A DNA stretch of 64,000 nucleotides from Branchiostoma belcheri (Eukaryota > Chordata > Leptocardii > Amphioxiformes > Branchiostomatidae): contig NW_017802580.1 of assembly GCF_001625305.1 (NCBI RefSeq), positions 246,685-310,684 of the forward strand, written 5' to 3'. Made by a program: the position numbers and the translations under genes. Below are positions 1 through 10,275 of the stretch, one piece after another (the stretch's first letter is position 1; every line of letters begins with the position of its first letter). Below the pieces are notes generated by a model. The model was not told the origin of the DNA. It saw nothing but the letters and a program-made list of their open reading frames with translations, and made no database searches.

Positions 1-140
1 CAAAAAAAAAAAAAAAATTCAATACAATCGGTCAAGTCTGTGAAGGGTACAACTGTTTATATAGATCTCGGTATAAAAATGTATCTTCTGTTTAGGATTT
101 ACATAGGAAATCTGTCATTTTAAACAAAATGTTGGCTTAC

Positions 141-273
141 TTGAAGTCCTCACAACAGTCACCGAAAAAGCTGCAATCCTCGTCACACTGGCAGATCCGC
201 TCTCCTTCAAGCGGCGATCCACATTTTCCCTTACATGAAATGCCTAGTGTGCAACTTCCCTTGAGTGTAGGAT
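141..273 (-). CDS. Gene A exon 9: somatomedin B-like domain
   Basis: The exon contains eight cysteines in the somatomedin B pattern: SCKGKCGSPLEG, then CQCDEDCSFFGDCCEDF, matching the family core CxCDxxCxxxxDCCxDF. The acceptor AG is at 275-274 and the donor GTAAGC follows at 140-135. The 3' border is phase 2, so a further exon must follow off the left edge. SMB domains in vitronectin and related proteins mediate protein-protein binding. Confidence 0.78.
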
Positions 274-3200
274 CTATTACACAAATGGAATATAAGAATA
301 AGTGGCTGTATGTATAAGGCACAATAGGGGGCTCTTAACCCTCAAACCACCGTAGGTTTATTGCGACAAATCTTACCCATGATGTTCTACACGAATATAG
401 TTTTTGTGACTCTTTTTGTGATTAGTGCGTATAGTTTCATTAATCTAAGAGGGACAATTTAACATGATGATTATGTGTGTAAACGTTTTGTTGGTCATCA
501 TAATTTAAGCACCTCACACAAGATGCCTACCGGCAGCCATGTCGATTACCTTTGACCATAAATACATAGCTATAGGCAACTAATTCTATGGTCTCAGTTT
601 TTTAGATTACTGATTCAACATGATGAAGTCATTCAAATGGCAGCATAAAACTAAAACAAACACATTGCAAGGTACAAATATTGACGACAACAAAAAACCC
701 ACATGTTTTAAAATGCAAGGGTCAGTTTTTATCCCACTGGACCACCATAACATTTCTAATATATGGTGTTCTAATCTCAGTACAAACGTGATAGAAGTTA
801 TAGAAGACAAATATCCAAACAAACTCATAGAAGGAATTTCGTTTTCGGCATAAAATGTTAAAATGGCACATATCTATATACGCCTGGGGTCAGGTTTGAC
901 TCCATACGGTAGTTAAAGACCAAGGTGGTACTGTTGATTCACCCAATAAATGTAGCTAACGTAAACTACCAGGCCTCAGTCTACCTCTGACTACCGTTGT
1001 GTTTGCATTGGTGGGGGCTAGCTAAGACAGTACCCGGGACTTACTGAGACGATTTTAAATGTATAGACATAAGATAAAGAATTGAAGTATGCTTGCACAT
1101 AATTGAGTCAATTTCTTAGAATTTAAAATGATGATTTTCCAAGCTCTGCCTAGTATTGCCAAACACTGCTTTATCATTTCCGAATTACAGGACAAAATGT
1201 TGGCGATATTACTAAACACTGAAACAAGAGTTCCACGACCTCATACCTTGATGTTAACCCTTCCGGTTGACGAATTATACAATTTCAATAATCAATTTCG
1301 CAAAAAAGAACCGAATTTGCATGGGTTACATCAGTTGATCATATTCTCGACTCACTGACAGCCCGTCTTAACAAAAAGGCTACAGCAGAAATGAGGTCAT
1401 AATTATGCAAATCATGTTTATTGATGTTCACCTTCACTTAACTTCCAAATGTGTCAAGAATAAAATTCCCAACAGTTACAACTGTAAAATTATAAAACTT
1501 TCTTATTAATTATTCAAATTTATTTACATAATCTTTATCCTCAGATGTTTTTCTCGTTCCTTACCCACGCATGGCATCACATCACAGTAACTCCATCTCC
1601 ATACAGCGTCCGTGGTGTAGCACCAGGGCCGGTCCTTGTTGTCATTGTCAGGGTTACGGCAGAAGTTTTCCTCCAGCCTCGCATCAGGATGAGCCTGCGG
1701 TTTGTGGGGATGGCTTTGGGGGGACTGGGAGTCCCATCTCTGACACAGCCGGTCTCCTGCCCTGTACAAATTGACAAGTCTCACATTGTTAAAAGTTCTG
1801 TACCACCACAGGTGAATTGTTCTTAAAAAAAGCTTTCGACCAGTCACCGTGGTCTTCCTCAATAGACTGACCCAGTGTTGATGAGATTAGTCACGTGGCT
1901 TATCTGAAGTGTGACGTCAACACTGGGATAACGGTATCTGGTAAGTCTCGGGTCAGTCTATGAAAGAAGATCAGAGTGACTGATCGAAAGCTGGAGGTGA
2001 GCAAAATTCTCTTGTGTTCTTTTAACTTTAAACAACGTCATGTAACTACCAACGCGAATTACTTTTCATGAATGTCTCACAATGTTAATGAAATGTGAAT
2101 AACCTGTTTATATATGGTGACAACCACAAAAATTTCTGTTCCAAAAATATGAATTCATCTTCATCACGGTTATAAACAATGGTTTTCACGGCGTGCATGT
2201 GCCTAAAAATTCCCTTATCTTTGCCTACGTCTTAGCCAAATTATTTTTCAGGGATTCGATAAAATTTCTAAAGTGGACAGAAATAAAACAATTTGATAAA
2301 ATTCTATACTTTCTATTTTGATCTACGAAGCCGGCAAGTGGAACTAACATCATACAACGACAAATATGTTTGGCGTTACTTCCAAATATAATTTCCTACC
2401 TATTTACTCGCCCTGCGTAGGTCGTTCCCTTGTCACTTTCATAGTAGCAACGTGTCGGCAAGGCTGATATTAAAAGAACAAAAGTTGATATCCATTTATA
2501 CCGAAGTATCTAATGCTTGCCAATGTTTTCTTATGTTTATTTCACAGTTTCTTTGAGGTTTCTAAAATTTGAATGAATTTTAGATTGAAAGTCAATGTCA
2601 GTTTTTCGATATGAAATCTGGGTTGTAAAATCATATGTATGAATGGGAGAAAAAACTTGAGTCAGGAGCGCAGTGGGATCTTTAACGTGCTCAAGGTGTG
2701 GCTCTCTTAGAACACTGGAGATTACCAAGACGGATTCTTTAAAGTATATAGCTGTCGGTTAGTTGGGCAGTCCTAGCTCTATCTTTTTAAACGGCCATAT
2801 AAATTAATTCAAATCAGGTAAGCATATAACCATACCGTCGCAAGCGAAGACCTCGTCGCAGTACATCCACCTGATTGTTGGGTTGTTGGTGTAGCACCAC
2901 GGCCGGTCCTTTCCGTCAGGGTTCCGGCAGTAGTTCTGCTCCAGTCCTGCTGACGGGTAGGCCTCGGGAGTGTGGTTATGGGTGTGAGGGTACTGAGATG
3001 TCCAGTACTGACAGGTGGACACTGTCCTTTGTGCTACACGCAGTCTCTCTACTGTGCCTCTGTAGCTTGTCCCTTTGTCCGAAGTGTAGTAACAGACTGT
3101 GGACATGAAGTAAGCAGCAATTACACATAGCCGAATATGACCTTACGATCACTTCCGAACTCTCCTTTCTCAACCATGCATAAATGTGGGCAGGAGCAAG

Positions 3201-6200
3201 GTCGGCTGTGGTTGGCTGGTGTTAGGTAAAGTCGGTTACTGTTTGGCTCTACCAGAATAATAACAATCATTCGGATTTGGACGGTAGGTTTTGCGGGTGT
3301 TCGGGTCTGGAGTAGCTCAACAGTAGAACAGGTTTTGATTGACAGTTAAACTTTACTAAGATTTCTAAGCTGCAATTCGACTGGTTCCGAGCGTCGAATG
3401 CTTCAAGGTCAGGCTTGAAATGATTGACACGTTCTTTGCCGCTGTTATGCCACTACTACTGCGCATAAAGAAGCCAGCATTTCTCTCACTAACTTAATGT
3501 AAGTACACTAAATGTTTAAGAGATTTAGTGCACACTAGGCGTATCAATGTGGACTAACGTGTCACTAGTTTTTCTACACGTACACCTTTACAGAAATACT
3601 ATTGATTACCATTGTTAATAAAGGACAGTTATAAGTCATAGACACACAGAAACACTTAAATAATGTTTTTTTAACTTTAAACAAGGGAACATTAGCCAGT
3701 GAAAAAAATATTTTTTTAACTCAAAGAATCTTTATTAGTATTTGTAAATATAAGGAATTCAATGTAAAAATACAGTTCGGTGACCTCATACCTTCTTGAC
3801 ATGTTAATCTTATGACACAAAATGTAAAAATGACACATGTATATACGGCTAGTGTCAGTTTTGACTCCATACGGTGGTTTAAGACCAAGGTAGTACTGTA
3901 GAATCACCCAATAAATTTTATCACAGTGATGACCACCTGTAAATGGCTTACATTTACAATCCTGCTCATTACCAAAATTTGTATACAAATTATCCACATA
4001 GCCCCTACCTACTAACATGCCAGACATTCCTAACACCCTTATAATTTGGCATGGACAATGTAGGATACTGTCAGTTATATGCAAGCACGGCCTCTGACAT
4101 ACCTTTGCCAAATCATGTTAGCCTTCCTCCAAACTGACTAATTATACATTTTTCACTGCGGATATGCAAATTATATTCTCTGTCCAATAACAGGATATCT
4201 TAAGAAATAAGGCTATTCTAGTCTTTCCCCATAAATGTTTATTCCTTAGTAAAACATTTTTCTTCTGTTACTCCTGCAAGCTAAGCTATTTATTTTATTT
4301 TATTTATTTATTCTTTCATCTTCAAGACATATTGGTGGTCCCTTCAGCCCCTTGGGGCTGATTTCCAAGGGAGCCCAATACAGAAAATAAGGTAATGATT
4401 TGATATACAATACAATATACGTATACAATACTAAAAAAAACTTATGCAACGTACAATTAAATATGTGAATACTCACTGCAGTTTTCCTCATCACTGTTGT
4501 CTCCACAGTCATCTCGGCCGTTACATCTCGTAGCCGGATTGAAAAGAGCACCGTTTTTACAAGCAGCTGAAGATTTTAGAGAACAAAATCAAGTCAAACA
4601 GAAAACCCACTTTTTTATATAAATTCAGAATAACCAAAATTAGCACAAGCTCTAAATCACACGACACCATACCGTTGGCAAATCATTCTGGACTGTTTCT
4701 TCATGCAAACTACAACTAAATCGGTTAAACCTATGATATGCACAGACCCCCCCCCCCCTCCAACCCATGGTTGGGACTAGGTCGTGAGCAATGTTGGCAT
4801 GCGTTCAGCAAGGTTGGCTACTTTTTGGTTGCACCAACAGAATGTTTAAAATATATAAAACGTTCTAGTGTTGCTGGAAGGTTGGGCCATGGTTTGGAAG
4901 CTGTTGGCCATTGCTTAAAAGTAGGTCAGCAGTTGCCGTTATGTGGTGGACAGTCGAATCTAGTATCGAGAGGTAGGCGTGGTCTGAGTCTGGTCACCGT
5001 AACAGCTCCTGACCTACCCAAAACCTGGGACCTCGTGGTACGTGGAAGATTGTGGGGGCCTGGCAGGGGATTAAACTGCCCCGGTCACAATTGTTCTATA
5101 CAGGTATGCCTACAGGTTATGATTAAGCAGGGACCCCCCCCCCAAAAAAAAGCTTCACCACTAATCACTAGCTGATATCGATGAGTTTAGACAAATATAG
5201 ATTAATAAAATAATGTAGAGAGAACATTATATCAATAAATCAAGCTAGTGCATACGTTATCTGAAGGAAAGTGTTTATATGTCATCTGCTTTCTTTCATC
5301 AATAACTAGAATAATTTGGAAGAGAATTATCACTGTTTTGTCTATAAAATAGTGGTAGATGATGACGAGAAAACATCTTACAATAACCTACCTGTCCGAG
5401 TAACAGGCTTAAAGCAGTTTTCCTCGTCAGAAAAGTCTTCACAGTCATCTATACCGTCACATACTAGCACCTTGTTGATGATGTCTCCATGTCGGCACAT
5501 CTCCTTGTCTGTAGAAAGTCATTACGACGGAAAGTCTTAGCCTGTATGTGCTCATAAATATACCTATATTAAAGTGGCATTGTATAACACCTTTCACAAC
5601 AAAAATTACACGACATATGTAGTTAAAAAGCGATTTTAATTTCCTTTTGGCGCTAAAACAGCCCGCACGAGACGTACTCAGTTTGTGGTACCACAAAAAA
5701 GTAGTAGAATATTTTAATGACTAGCAGCTGTGTGTGTAGCCTATAAGTTTCTCTAACCATCCCACTTACATCTTTTACTCTACATCCTACGGATCACTCT
5801 AAATTTCTTACCACAGTTGATCTCATCGCTCCCATCGTCACAGTCCACGATCCCGTCACAGATCACAGTGTACACATCGCAGTTACCGTCTGAACATACC
5901 GTTCCGTTAAATCCTGAGCAAGCTAGTTAAAGAGGCATTATGTAACAGTTTTGCACCAAAAATCATAAGTATCTCAACTAAAACAAACTTTATGTGATTA
6001 TTTTTATTCACTTCCACTTTTTAATATCTATGTAAGTCTCTCACATTTGCGACATTTATGGTTGGCATTTTAACAGTTGGAAACAAGAGTTCCGAGATCT
6101 CGTACCTCCATGAAATATGGGCTTGTTTTGACAGAATTCATTTTAACATGTCCTCATTAATCATGCAAATGACATCTATGTTAACATAATATATGTATAG

Positions 6201-8589
6201 TGGTGTTAATCTTGAAGTAACTTACACATGTCGCGAGGTATAAAATTCCCATCGATTCCCCAATTAGAACAGAAATTTCACATTAATTATGCAAATTAGG
6301 TCACCATTTGCATAATTGGTATCTATTGATGTTCCTCTTGCAACAGATTAAATAGATTACATGTATAAAAAAATATTATATCAAACACTGTAATTATAGA
6401 ATTTCCTCCTTAATTATGCGAATCAAGTCCTCATTTGTATAATTTTCATTTTATTATGTGCAACTCTCTCTTAGCTACCTACACACCAAATATTATAAAA
6501 ATACGGTATTCCTATCTGGACTTACTGGCTTTTAAAGATTTCACCAGAAAGTCCCCTGCAGTTCCAAAACAAGCTGCTAGGGGGACCAAACCCACACCAC
6601 TTATTCGTGACAGGAAAAGCTATCACAAAAAGAACATGTTCAGGACAAAAGATACAAAAACCGGAAGTTCTGTTGCAGTACCAAGGTCATCCACCAGGAG
6701 ACCCATATTTGACCTTGGCCTTTGTCTTGATAAGACTTATCAGCATACCAAATGTATCACTATCCATAAAGGCGTTATGAAGTTATGCTGACTACAAAGT
6801 TGCGGAACAACACACAGACACAGACACACAGACAGACGCGCCAAGAACAATATCTTCTTTTTTCATGGAGGTAATAAATGAGTGCACGTACTCTGTGGTG
6901 CCATCAGGTGCACTCAGTTTTTTTTTCACCACAAACGACTAGAATTTAAAGAAACATGGATAAAAGTTGTAAAATGAATGATCACTTACCCTGAAAAAAC
7001 ATGACCTCGTAGATTTGGGTTAGATGAGTCAAAGAGGTAAATTCCAGCCGCCAATGCTGTGCAGAGGAAAGGAACCCACTCAGTTCAACATAATCATTAC
7101 TAAATCTATCCAAAACTGTGGAGCGTTTAACATTCACAATATTCCACCGTTTTCCTGCTGATGTTGAACGGAAGACTGTCACATGTGGTTTATGGTCCCC
7201 CTTTGTAACTGCCCTAATCCGGAAGAGTGTTATCGGTGTCTGGAGATCAAACGTCAGCTGCCAATTGAGTTCCTCAGCCGCACGCTTCCATCCTGTGTTT
7301 AGGTTGGAGTCCAGAACATAGCCAGAAACATATCGGACACCGTTTGAGGCAAGCCAGACATCTGAAGTCACCCAGGTAGGATCAGTCTCCAACCATCCAC
7401 CTAAAACGTAACAGTCTGTTATAAACACTGGACAATAGAACACGACGAGAGCTTTATTTGCACAATAAAAGTACAGCGACTTTCGTAAGGAAACATACAG
7501 ACACGTGGGTACTAAACAATTGACCTACGGCTGAATCAACGTATACTTGTTTTGTCTTATCATCCTTTGATATATTTCTACACGGTAGGGGTTATTACCT
7601 TCTATAGTGAAGTTGGATTTTTCTATAGCATGATATTTAGATTTTTGTAGTAAGATACAATATGTGCATCCATCATACGAATTCTAATTCCCCCCTCTTT
7701 TATATCTACCTATATCGAAAGTTTGGAATAGTATGTAATTGGACGCAAAGGATTTCATATTTCTCCCAATTATACGAATAACGTCACTACGACATGTCAG
7801 TATTGTTAGTTAACACATTTTATTTTATATTATATATGGAAACATTTTACATTTGGAACCACATATGTCCCTATGCTGCAACAATGCCTATGTATGTCAC
7901 AGTTGCACTACGTTTGGAAATGCACTGTGCACTGCGAACTAAATAACAGTGCACTGCGAACTACGTAACATCTTTAGTGCACTATGCACCAAGTAAAAAC
8001 TATAGTGTCAGTGCACAGCAAACCAGTCAGAATTGCCTTGATAAAGATGGCGAACGGTCATCGAAACGACGGCTCGTAAAAATAAATGTTTGTGATCAAA
8101 GACCTTTGCTATTCATTCGTTTACCAACCTGATGAAATTATTTACAGAAACCTAGGCCTGTTGCAGTTTTTAAGAAGCTGTAGGGGTTTAATGTTAAGTC
8201 ATATAGCTAATTGAATTGACTTGTATGCTAGCCCTTTTAATAGCCTCTGGCTAGTTGGACCGTCCTGGCTGTATATCCCTTTTTACAGTTGAACAAATTA
8301 AAATCAAATCAAATGGACAGCAATGGTTACAAATTTGGTAGCGTCATATTTTATGACTATGCCGCAAAAATCAGATTCTGTCACCTTCCTTCTTATAAGA
8401 CCCCCACCACTCTTTGAACGACACTCGTTTTGGTTACCATTGCTACAAATTACATTGTTGTGTATTTAAAAAAGCCATTCTACAATTAGCGAGGGTGGAT
8501 TTTTGCTTACCTGTAAGTGTAAATACACCTGGCAAAAAGTGGCACAGACTCCACATCAACACAAGTGTTGTTTTGGCGGATGGTAACAT
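141..8589 (-). CDS. Gene A: secreted FA58C-LDLa-kringle-somatomedin B mosaic protein (3' end outside window)
   Basis: Exons read on the minus strand, 5' to 3': 8589-8511 (signal peptide), 7400-6990 (FA58C), 5922-5812, 5508-5392 and 4566-4477 (three LDLa), 3096-2836 (kringle), 2463-2400 plus 1761-1565 (second kringle), 273-141 (somatomedin B). Every domain exon before the last has GT-AG borders in phase 1. Lengths are 411, 111, 117, 90, 261 and 64+197 nt, all divisible by three once the split kringle is summed, so the frame stays open. The last exon ends in phase 2 and the gene continues left of base 1. The product should be extracellular. FA58C and kringle domains commonly bind lipid, glycan or protein, and LDLa repeats bind calcium and ligands; a specific ligand cannot be read from sequence. 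The gene is head-to-head with gene B, whose first FA58C is a relative. I do not recognise a named orthologue. Small extra exons in the introns could have been missed. Confidence 0.8.
850..955. repeat. Dispersed repeat, copy 1 (pairs with 3815-3920)
   Basis: The segment containing TTTGACTCCATACGGT and GACCAAGGT.GTACTGT.GA.TCACCCAATAAAT recurs in the same orientation at 3815-3920. On the minus strand both copies read a similar peptide (IYWV...YHLGL.LPYGVK), interrupted by a stop in this copy. It is probably a decayed transposable-element coding segment inside introns of gene A. Confidence 0.6.
1215..1490. repeat. Diverged copy of the A/T-rich TACCTCCATGAA element
   Basis: It shares AACAAGAGTTCC, TAATTATGCAAAT and TTGATGTTCACCTT with the better preserved elements at 6090-6875 and 47315-48565, in the same order as 6090-6400. 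There is no ORF of interest. Confidence 0.45.
1565..2463 (-). CDS. Gene A exons 7-8: second kringle, split by a phase 2 intron
   Basis: The first half is 2463-2400 (RCYYESDKGTTYAGRVN, ending AATAG|GTAGGA). The second half is 1761-1565 (AGDRLCQRWDSQSP ... SYCDVMPCVG, donor GTAAGG). The halves join in phase 2 to an 87-codon kringle, exactly the length of the upstream kringle, with six cysteines and the CRNPDNDNKDRPWCYT block. The 64-nt first exon is too short to show as a long ORF; it was found from the missing N-terminal half and confirmed by phase and length. Phase 1 borders with a phase 2 internal intron match the known plasminogen-family layout. Confidence 0.86.
1826..2005. mobile_element. 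MITE-like TIR element, family 1, copy 1
   Basis: The left end AGCTTTCGACCAGTCAC.GTGGTCTTCCTC and the right end GAAGATCAGAGTGACTGATCGAAAGCT are inverted copies about 180 bp apart, and AGACTGACCC/GGGTCAGTCT extends the arms. Related copies lie at 22345-22475 and 47032-47310. Non-coding. Confidence 0.72.
2836..3096 (-). CDS. Gene A exon 6: kringle domain in one exon
   Basis: The 261-nt exon begins after a CCACAG acceptor with VCYYTSDKGTSYRGTV and ends ...YCDEVFACDG at a GTATGG donor. All six kringle cysteines are present, with the diagnostic CRNPDGKDRPWCYT segment. There is no internal intron, in contrast to the neighbouring kringle. The lysine-binding-site acids typical of plasminogen kringles are not clear (NNPTIRW in place of DPxxRW), so ligand binding is uncertain. 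Confidence 0.9.
3815..3920. repeat. Dispersed repeat, copy 2 (pairs with 850-955)
   Basis: This copy lies in a 131-codon minus-strand frame (4111-3716) that reads IYWVILQYYLGLKPPYGVK through the shared segment and CKCKPFTGGHHC just before it. The frame has no supporting splice structure consistent with gene A, and its similarity to 850-955 points to repeat origin. Confidence 0.55.
4477..4566 (-). CDS. Gene A exon 5: short LDLa repeat lacking Cys1 and Cys3
   Basis: This 90-nt phase 1 exon encodes ACKNGALFNPATRC followed by NGRDDCGDNSDEENC and ends at a GTGAGT donor. As in exon 4, Cys1 and Cys3 are missing while Cys2/5 and Cys4/6 remain and the DxSDEE calcium motif is kept. Confidence 0.78.
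5392..5508 (-). CDS. Gene A exon 4: LDLa repeat lacking Cys1 and Cys3
   Basis: The exon reads KEMCRHGDIINKV and then LVCDGIDDCEDFSDEENC, with phase 1 at both borders and 117 nt. Four cysteines remain (Cys2, 4, 5, 6). Cys1 and Cys3, which pair with each other in the family, are both absent. The acidic calcium cage is intact, so the repeat probably still folds with two disulfides (inference). Confidence 0.78.
5812..5922 (-). CDS. Gene A exon 3: LDLa repeat, six cysteines
   Basis: The acceptor ends TAACTAG, which places the first cysteine (CSGFNGTVC) inside the exon, and the donor is GTAAG. All six LDLa cysteines and the acidic calcium-binding end (DCDDGSDEINC) are present. A second AG eight bases downstream would drop Cys1, so the upstream acceptor is preferred. 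Length is 111 nt with phase 1 at both ends. Confidence 0.82.
6090..6875. mobile_element. TIR element with TACCTCCATGAA ends, copy 1
   Basis: It starts near TCTCGTACCTCCATGAAAT and ends TTCATGGAGGTA at 6862-6873, giving inverted termini. The interior carries repeated TAATTATGCAAAT motifs, AAAACCGGAAGTTCTG and a CACAGACACAGA run that are shared with 47315-48565 (opposite orientation) and 63110-63330. The frame at 6435-6791 lies inside it and is not taken as a gene. Confidence 0.65.
6990..7400 (-). CDS. Gene A exon 2: atypical F5/8 type C (discoidin-like) domain
   Basis: This single 137-codon exon runs from a TTTTAG acceptor to a GTAAGT donor. It reads GWLETDPTWV at the start and YEVMFFQGK at the end. 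Core discoidin features are WQLTFDLQTPITLFRIRAV, an HWRLEF strand and the closing EVMFF. It aligns by eye to the first FA58C of gene B (14686-15642), which has GWLERSTSWV at its start and LDEVMFFGQR at its end, but here the domain has no intron. A LINE 3' fragment begins about 45 bp upstream of the acceptor. Family members often bind phospholipid head groups or carbohydrate; the ligand is unknown. Confidence 0.8.
7443..7680 (-). mobile_element. LINE 3' fragment, copy 1
   Basis: The segment with AAAAGTACAGCGACTTT, CTTTGATATATTT and GGGTTATTACCTTCTAT matches 57385-57780 nearly motif for motif. There the minus strand still reads the cysteine-rich C-terminus of a LINE ORF2-like protein. It is 5'-truncated and lies in the first intron of gene A, close to the FA58C acceptor. 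Confidence 0.65.
8140..8315 (+). mobile_element. LINE-type 3' tail
   Basis: The sequence ends CAAATTAAAATCAAATCAAA, a short-repeat tail typical of CR1/L2-type LINE 3' ends, after a TATAGCTAATTGAATTGACTT stretch. No coding remnant is visible. It lies in the first intron of gene A. Confidence 0.4.
8511..8589 (-). CDS. Gene A exon 1: start codon and signal peptide
   Basis: The ATG is at 8589-8587 and the exon ends at a GTAAGC donor after one base of a codon (phase 1), matching the phase 1 acceptor of the FA58C exon. The 26 residues start MLPSAKTTLVLMW and continue with a leucine/cysteine-rich core and a small-residue end, as in a cleavable signal peptide. The exon was found by searching upstream of the FA58C exon for a hydrophobic start in the right phase. 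No mRNA evidence was available, so an extra 5' untranslated exon is possible. Confidence 0.72.
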
Positions 8590-10275
8590 TCTGATGTAGA
8601 ACTTTTCAAAGCTACTCAGCACTAATGTAAACTACATCTGACCAGTATTAGTGTAAAAGCTATGGCGTGAGCAACTACATCCCTTGTTTACAGGTCAAAT
8701 TTAGTGTCACGTATGCAGACTGGTATGCAGTCAGCAATGAGCAGGGTTGATTAAATCTACGGTAATTAAGAAGAAACTCATTTTGTGAACAGTCAAAAGA
8801 TCACTTGCATATCACATACATGAAATATCACCCTAGTTTATAGGCGTCTGTCAAAATTTCATCAACCTCGTGTCATCGGATAGAGCAAATATTTGAGGCA
8901 TTTATACCAACAAAGCATTTTGTGAAAACAGATCCGTTTGGAATAGATAAGGTGCTGCCCAACATTACTAACACGTATTCAGTTTTCCTATTCCTAAGAT
9001 GTATAGCACCAGGGGGTATAAAAGTTCCCAGTTTACGTAGCAATAAAAGGTTGTTATACGACAAACTGTACATTGACCTTATAAAAATTGTTTTTCTGTG
9101 TGTTTAAAGAGTTGTAGTATTTTGTGTTAAAAATTAATGAAATGCTACAGGTTAAATCTGACTAAAGAAATAGTAATAGTAATCATCGTAAACGTAGTTC
9201 ACAATGTCACTATCTACAGTAGTGATGTGATACCATTTGTCAATATAAAAGGATATACTATTGCTCAAGATAATTAAAGAGATCTTGTAGTATATAACAT
9301 ATGTTAGGGCAGAAAACTTCTTTTTTTTTATTCCGTCATCAACGAAGCACCACGGTAAAACATGGTTCGGACCCCGAAGCACCACGGTAAAACATGGTTC
9401 GGACCCCGAAGCACCACTTCACGGTAAAACATGGTTCGGACCCCGAAGCACCACGGTAAAACATGGTTCGGACCCCGAAGCACCACGGGAAAACATGGTT
9501 CCGACCCCAGGCGCTACGCATCATGGGGAATGAAACCAGCGACAGGTTCACAGCGACAGGTTTTTGTAGCCTGGCCATAACGGCACATAGATGTATGCCC
9601 AACTGACAGAATACACTTAAAGTATAATTCTCAGGCACGCATGAGTTTTAAATTGAAATACTTTCGTCGACGATAATGTTGTCAAGCATACCACGGTTGC
9701 TTAATGTGTTAAGAGTAGTGCGGATATACTGCACAGCCGAATACGTCGAGCATGTTGTTTACAGCCCAGGTGCACATTTACAAGCAGAACCTATGAGTAA
9801 TTAAAAACGTACACCCGAACCACTCATACTGAACGCAGCTGCGGACAAAATGAATTTCGCATTTCTTGGTAATTAAAATGAAACTCATATCAGGCAGATT
9901 CGATAAACTTATTCTCATGCCATATGCTTAATTGGGCATTTTTAAGGCACGTACAAGTCTCCACATGATATTTGGGATGTTTGAAATATCTTTGTGCAAA
10001 TTAAGTTGTAGCCAGCTAGCAACGCCTCTAATTGAGGATAAGACAAGAAGGGGACAGAAAACTACCAGGTGTCTCATTGTTATGCATACCAGGTAACTGT
10101 TGACTGGTTGCTTGTAGGGGAAAGAATTTCCGCCCAGTTGTAAAGTAAAGCATGTACAGACTGCTAATTGCACGTAATACTATACAAACTCGTTAAGCTA
10201 CTACTAATACTACTACTATTTTTGTTTACTTTGGCTTGATGCACTACATGTGTCAGATTAAGCCTAACTTACGGG
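8590..10275. promoter_or_regulatory. Divergent intergenic region between genes A and B
   Basis: This 1.7-kb stretch separates the start codons of gene A (minus) and gene B (plus), so both promoters should lie here. It holds a 32-bp minisatellite at 9344-9508 and otherwise A/T-rich sequence. I see no convincing TATA box, CpG island or conserved motif, and I cannot place a transcription start. Confidence 0.45.
9344..9508. repeat. 32-bp minisatellite, five units
   Basis: The unit GAAGCACCACGGTAAAACAT plus 12 further bases is repeated five times in tandem. Unit 3 carries a 5-bp insertion (TTCAC) and unit 5 has two substitutions. Both strands stay open across it, which explains spurious short frames here. 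Confidence 0.93.

Noticed and set aside
4738..5175. Plus-strand 145-codon frame
   Set aside because: It begins in a C homopolymer, overlaps repeat-like sequence (GGTTGGCTAC... similar to 3190-3260 and 49700-49770) and opposes gene A exons. No family signal.
6435..6791. Plus-strand 118-codon frame
   Set aside because: Falls inside the TACCTCCATGAA-type TIR element and has no conserved counterpart frame in the other copies.
9344..9508. CRISPR-like array
   Set aside because: The 32-bp units are head-to-tail with no unique spacers, and the genome is animal. It is a minisatellite.
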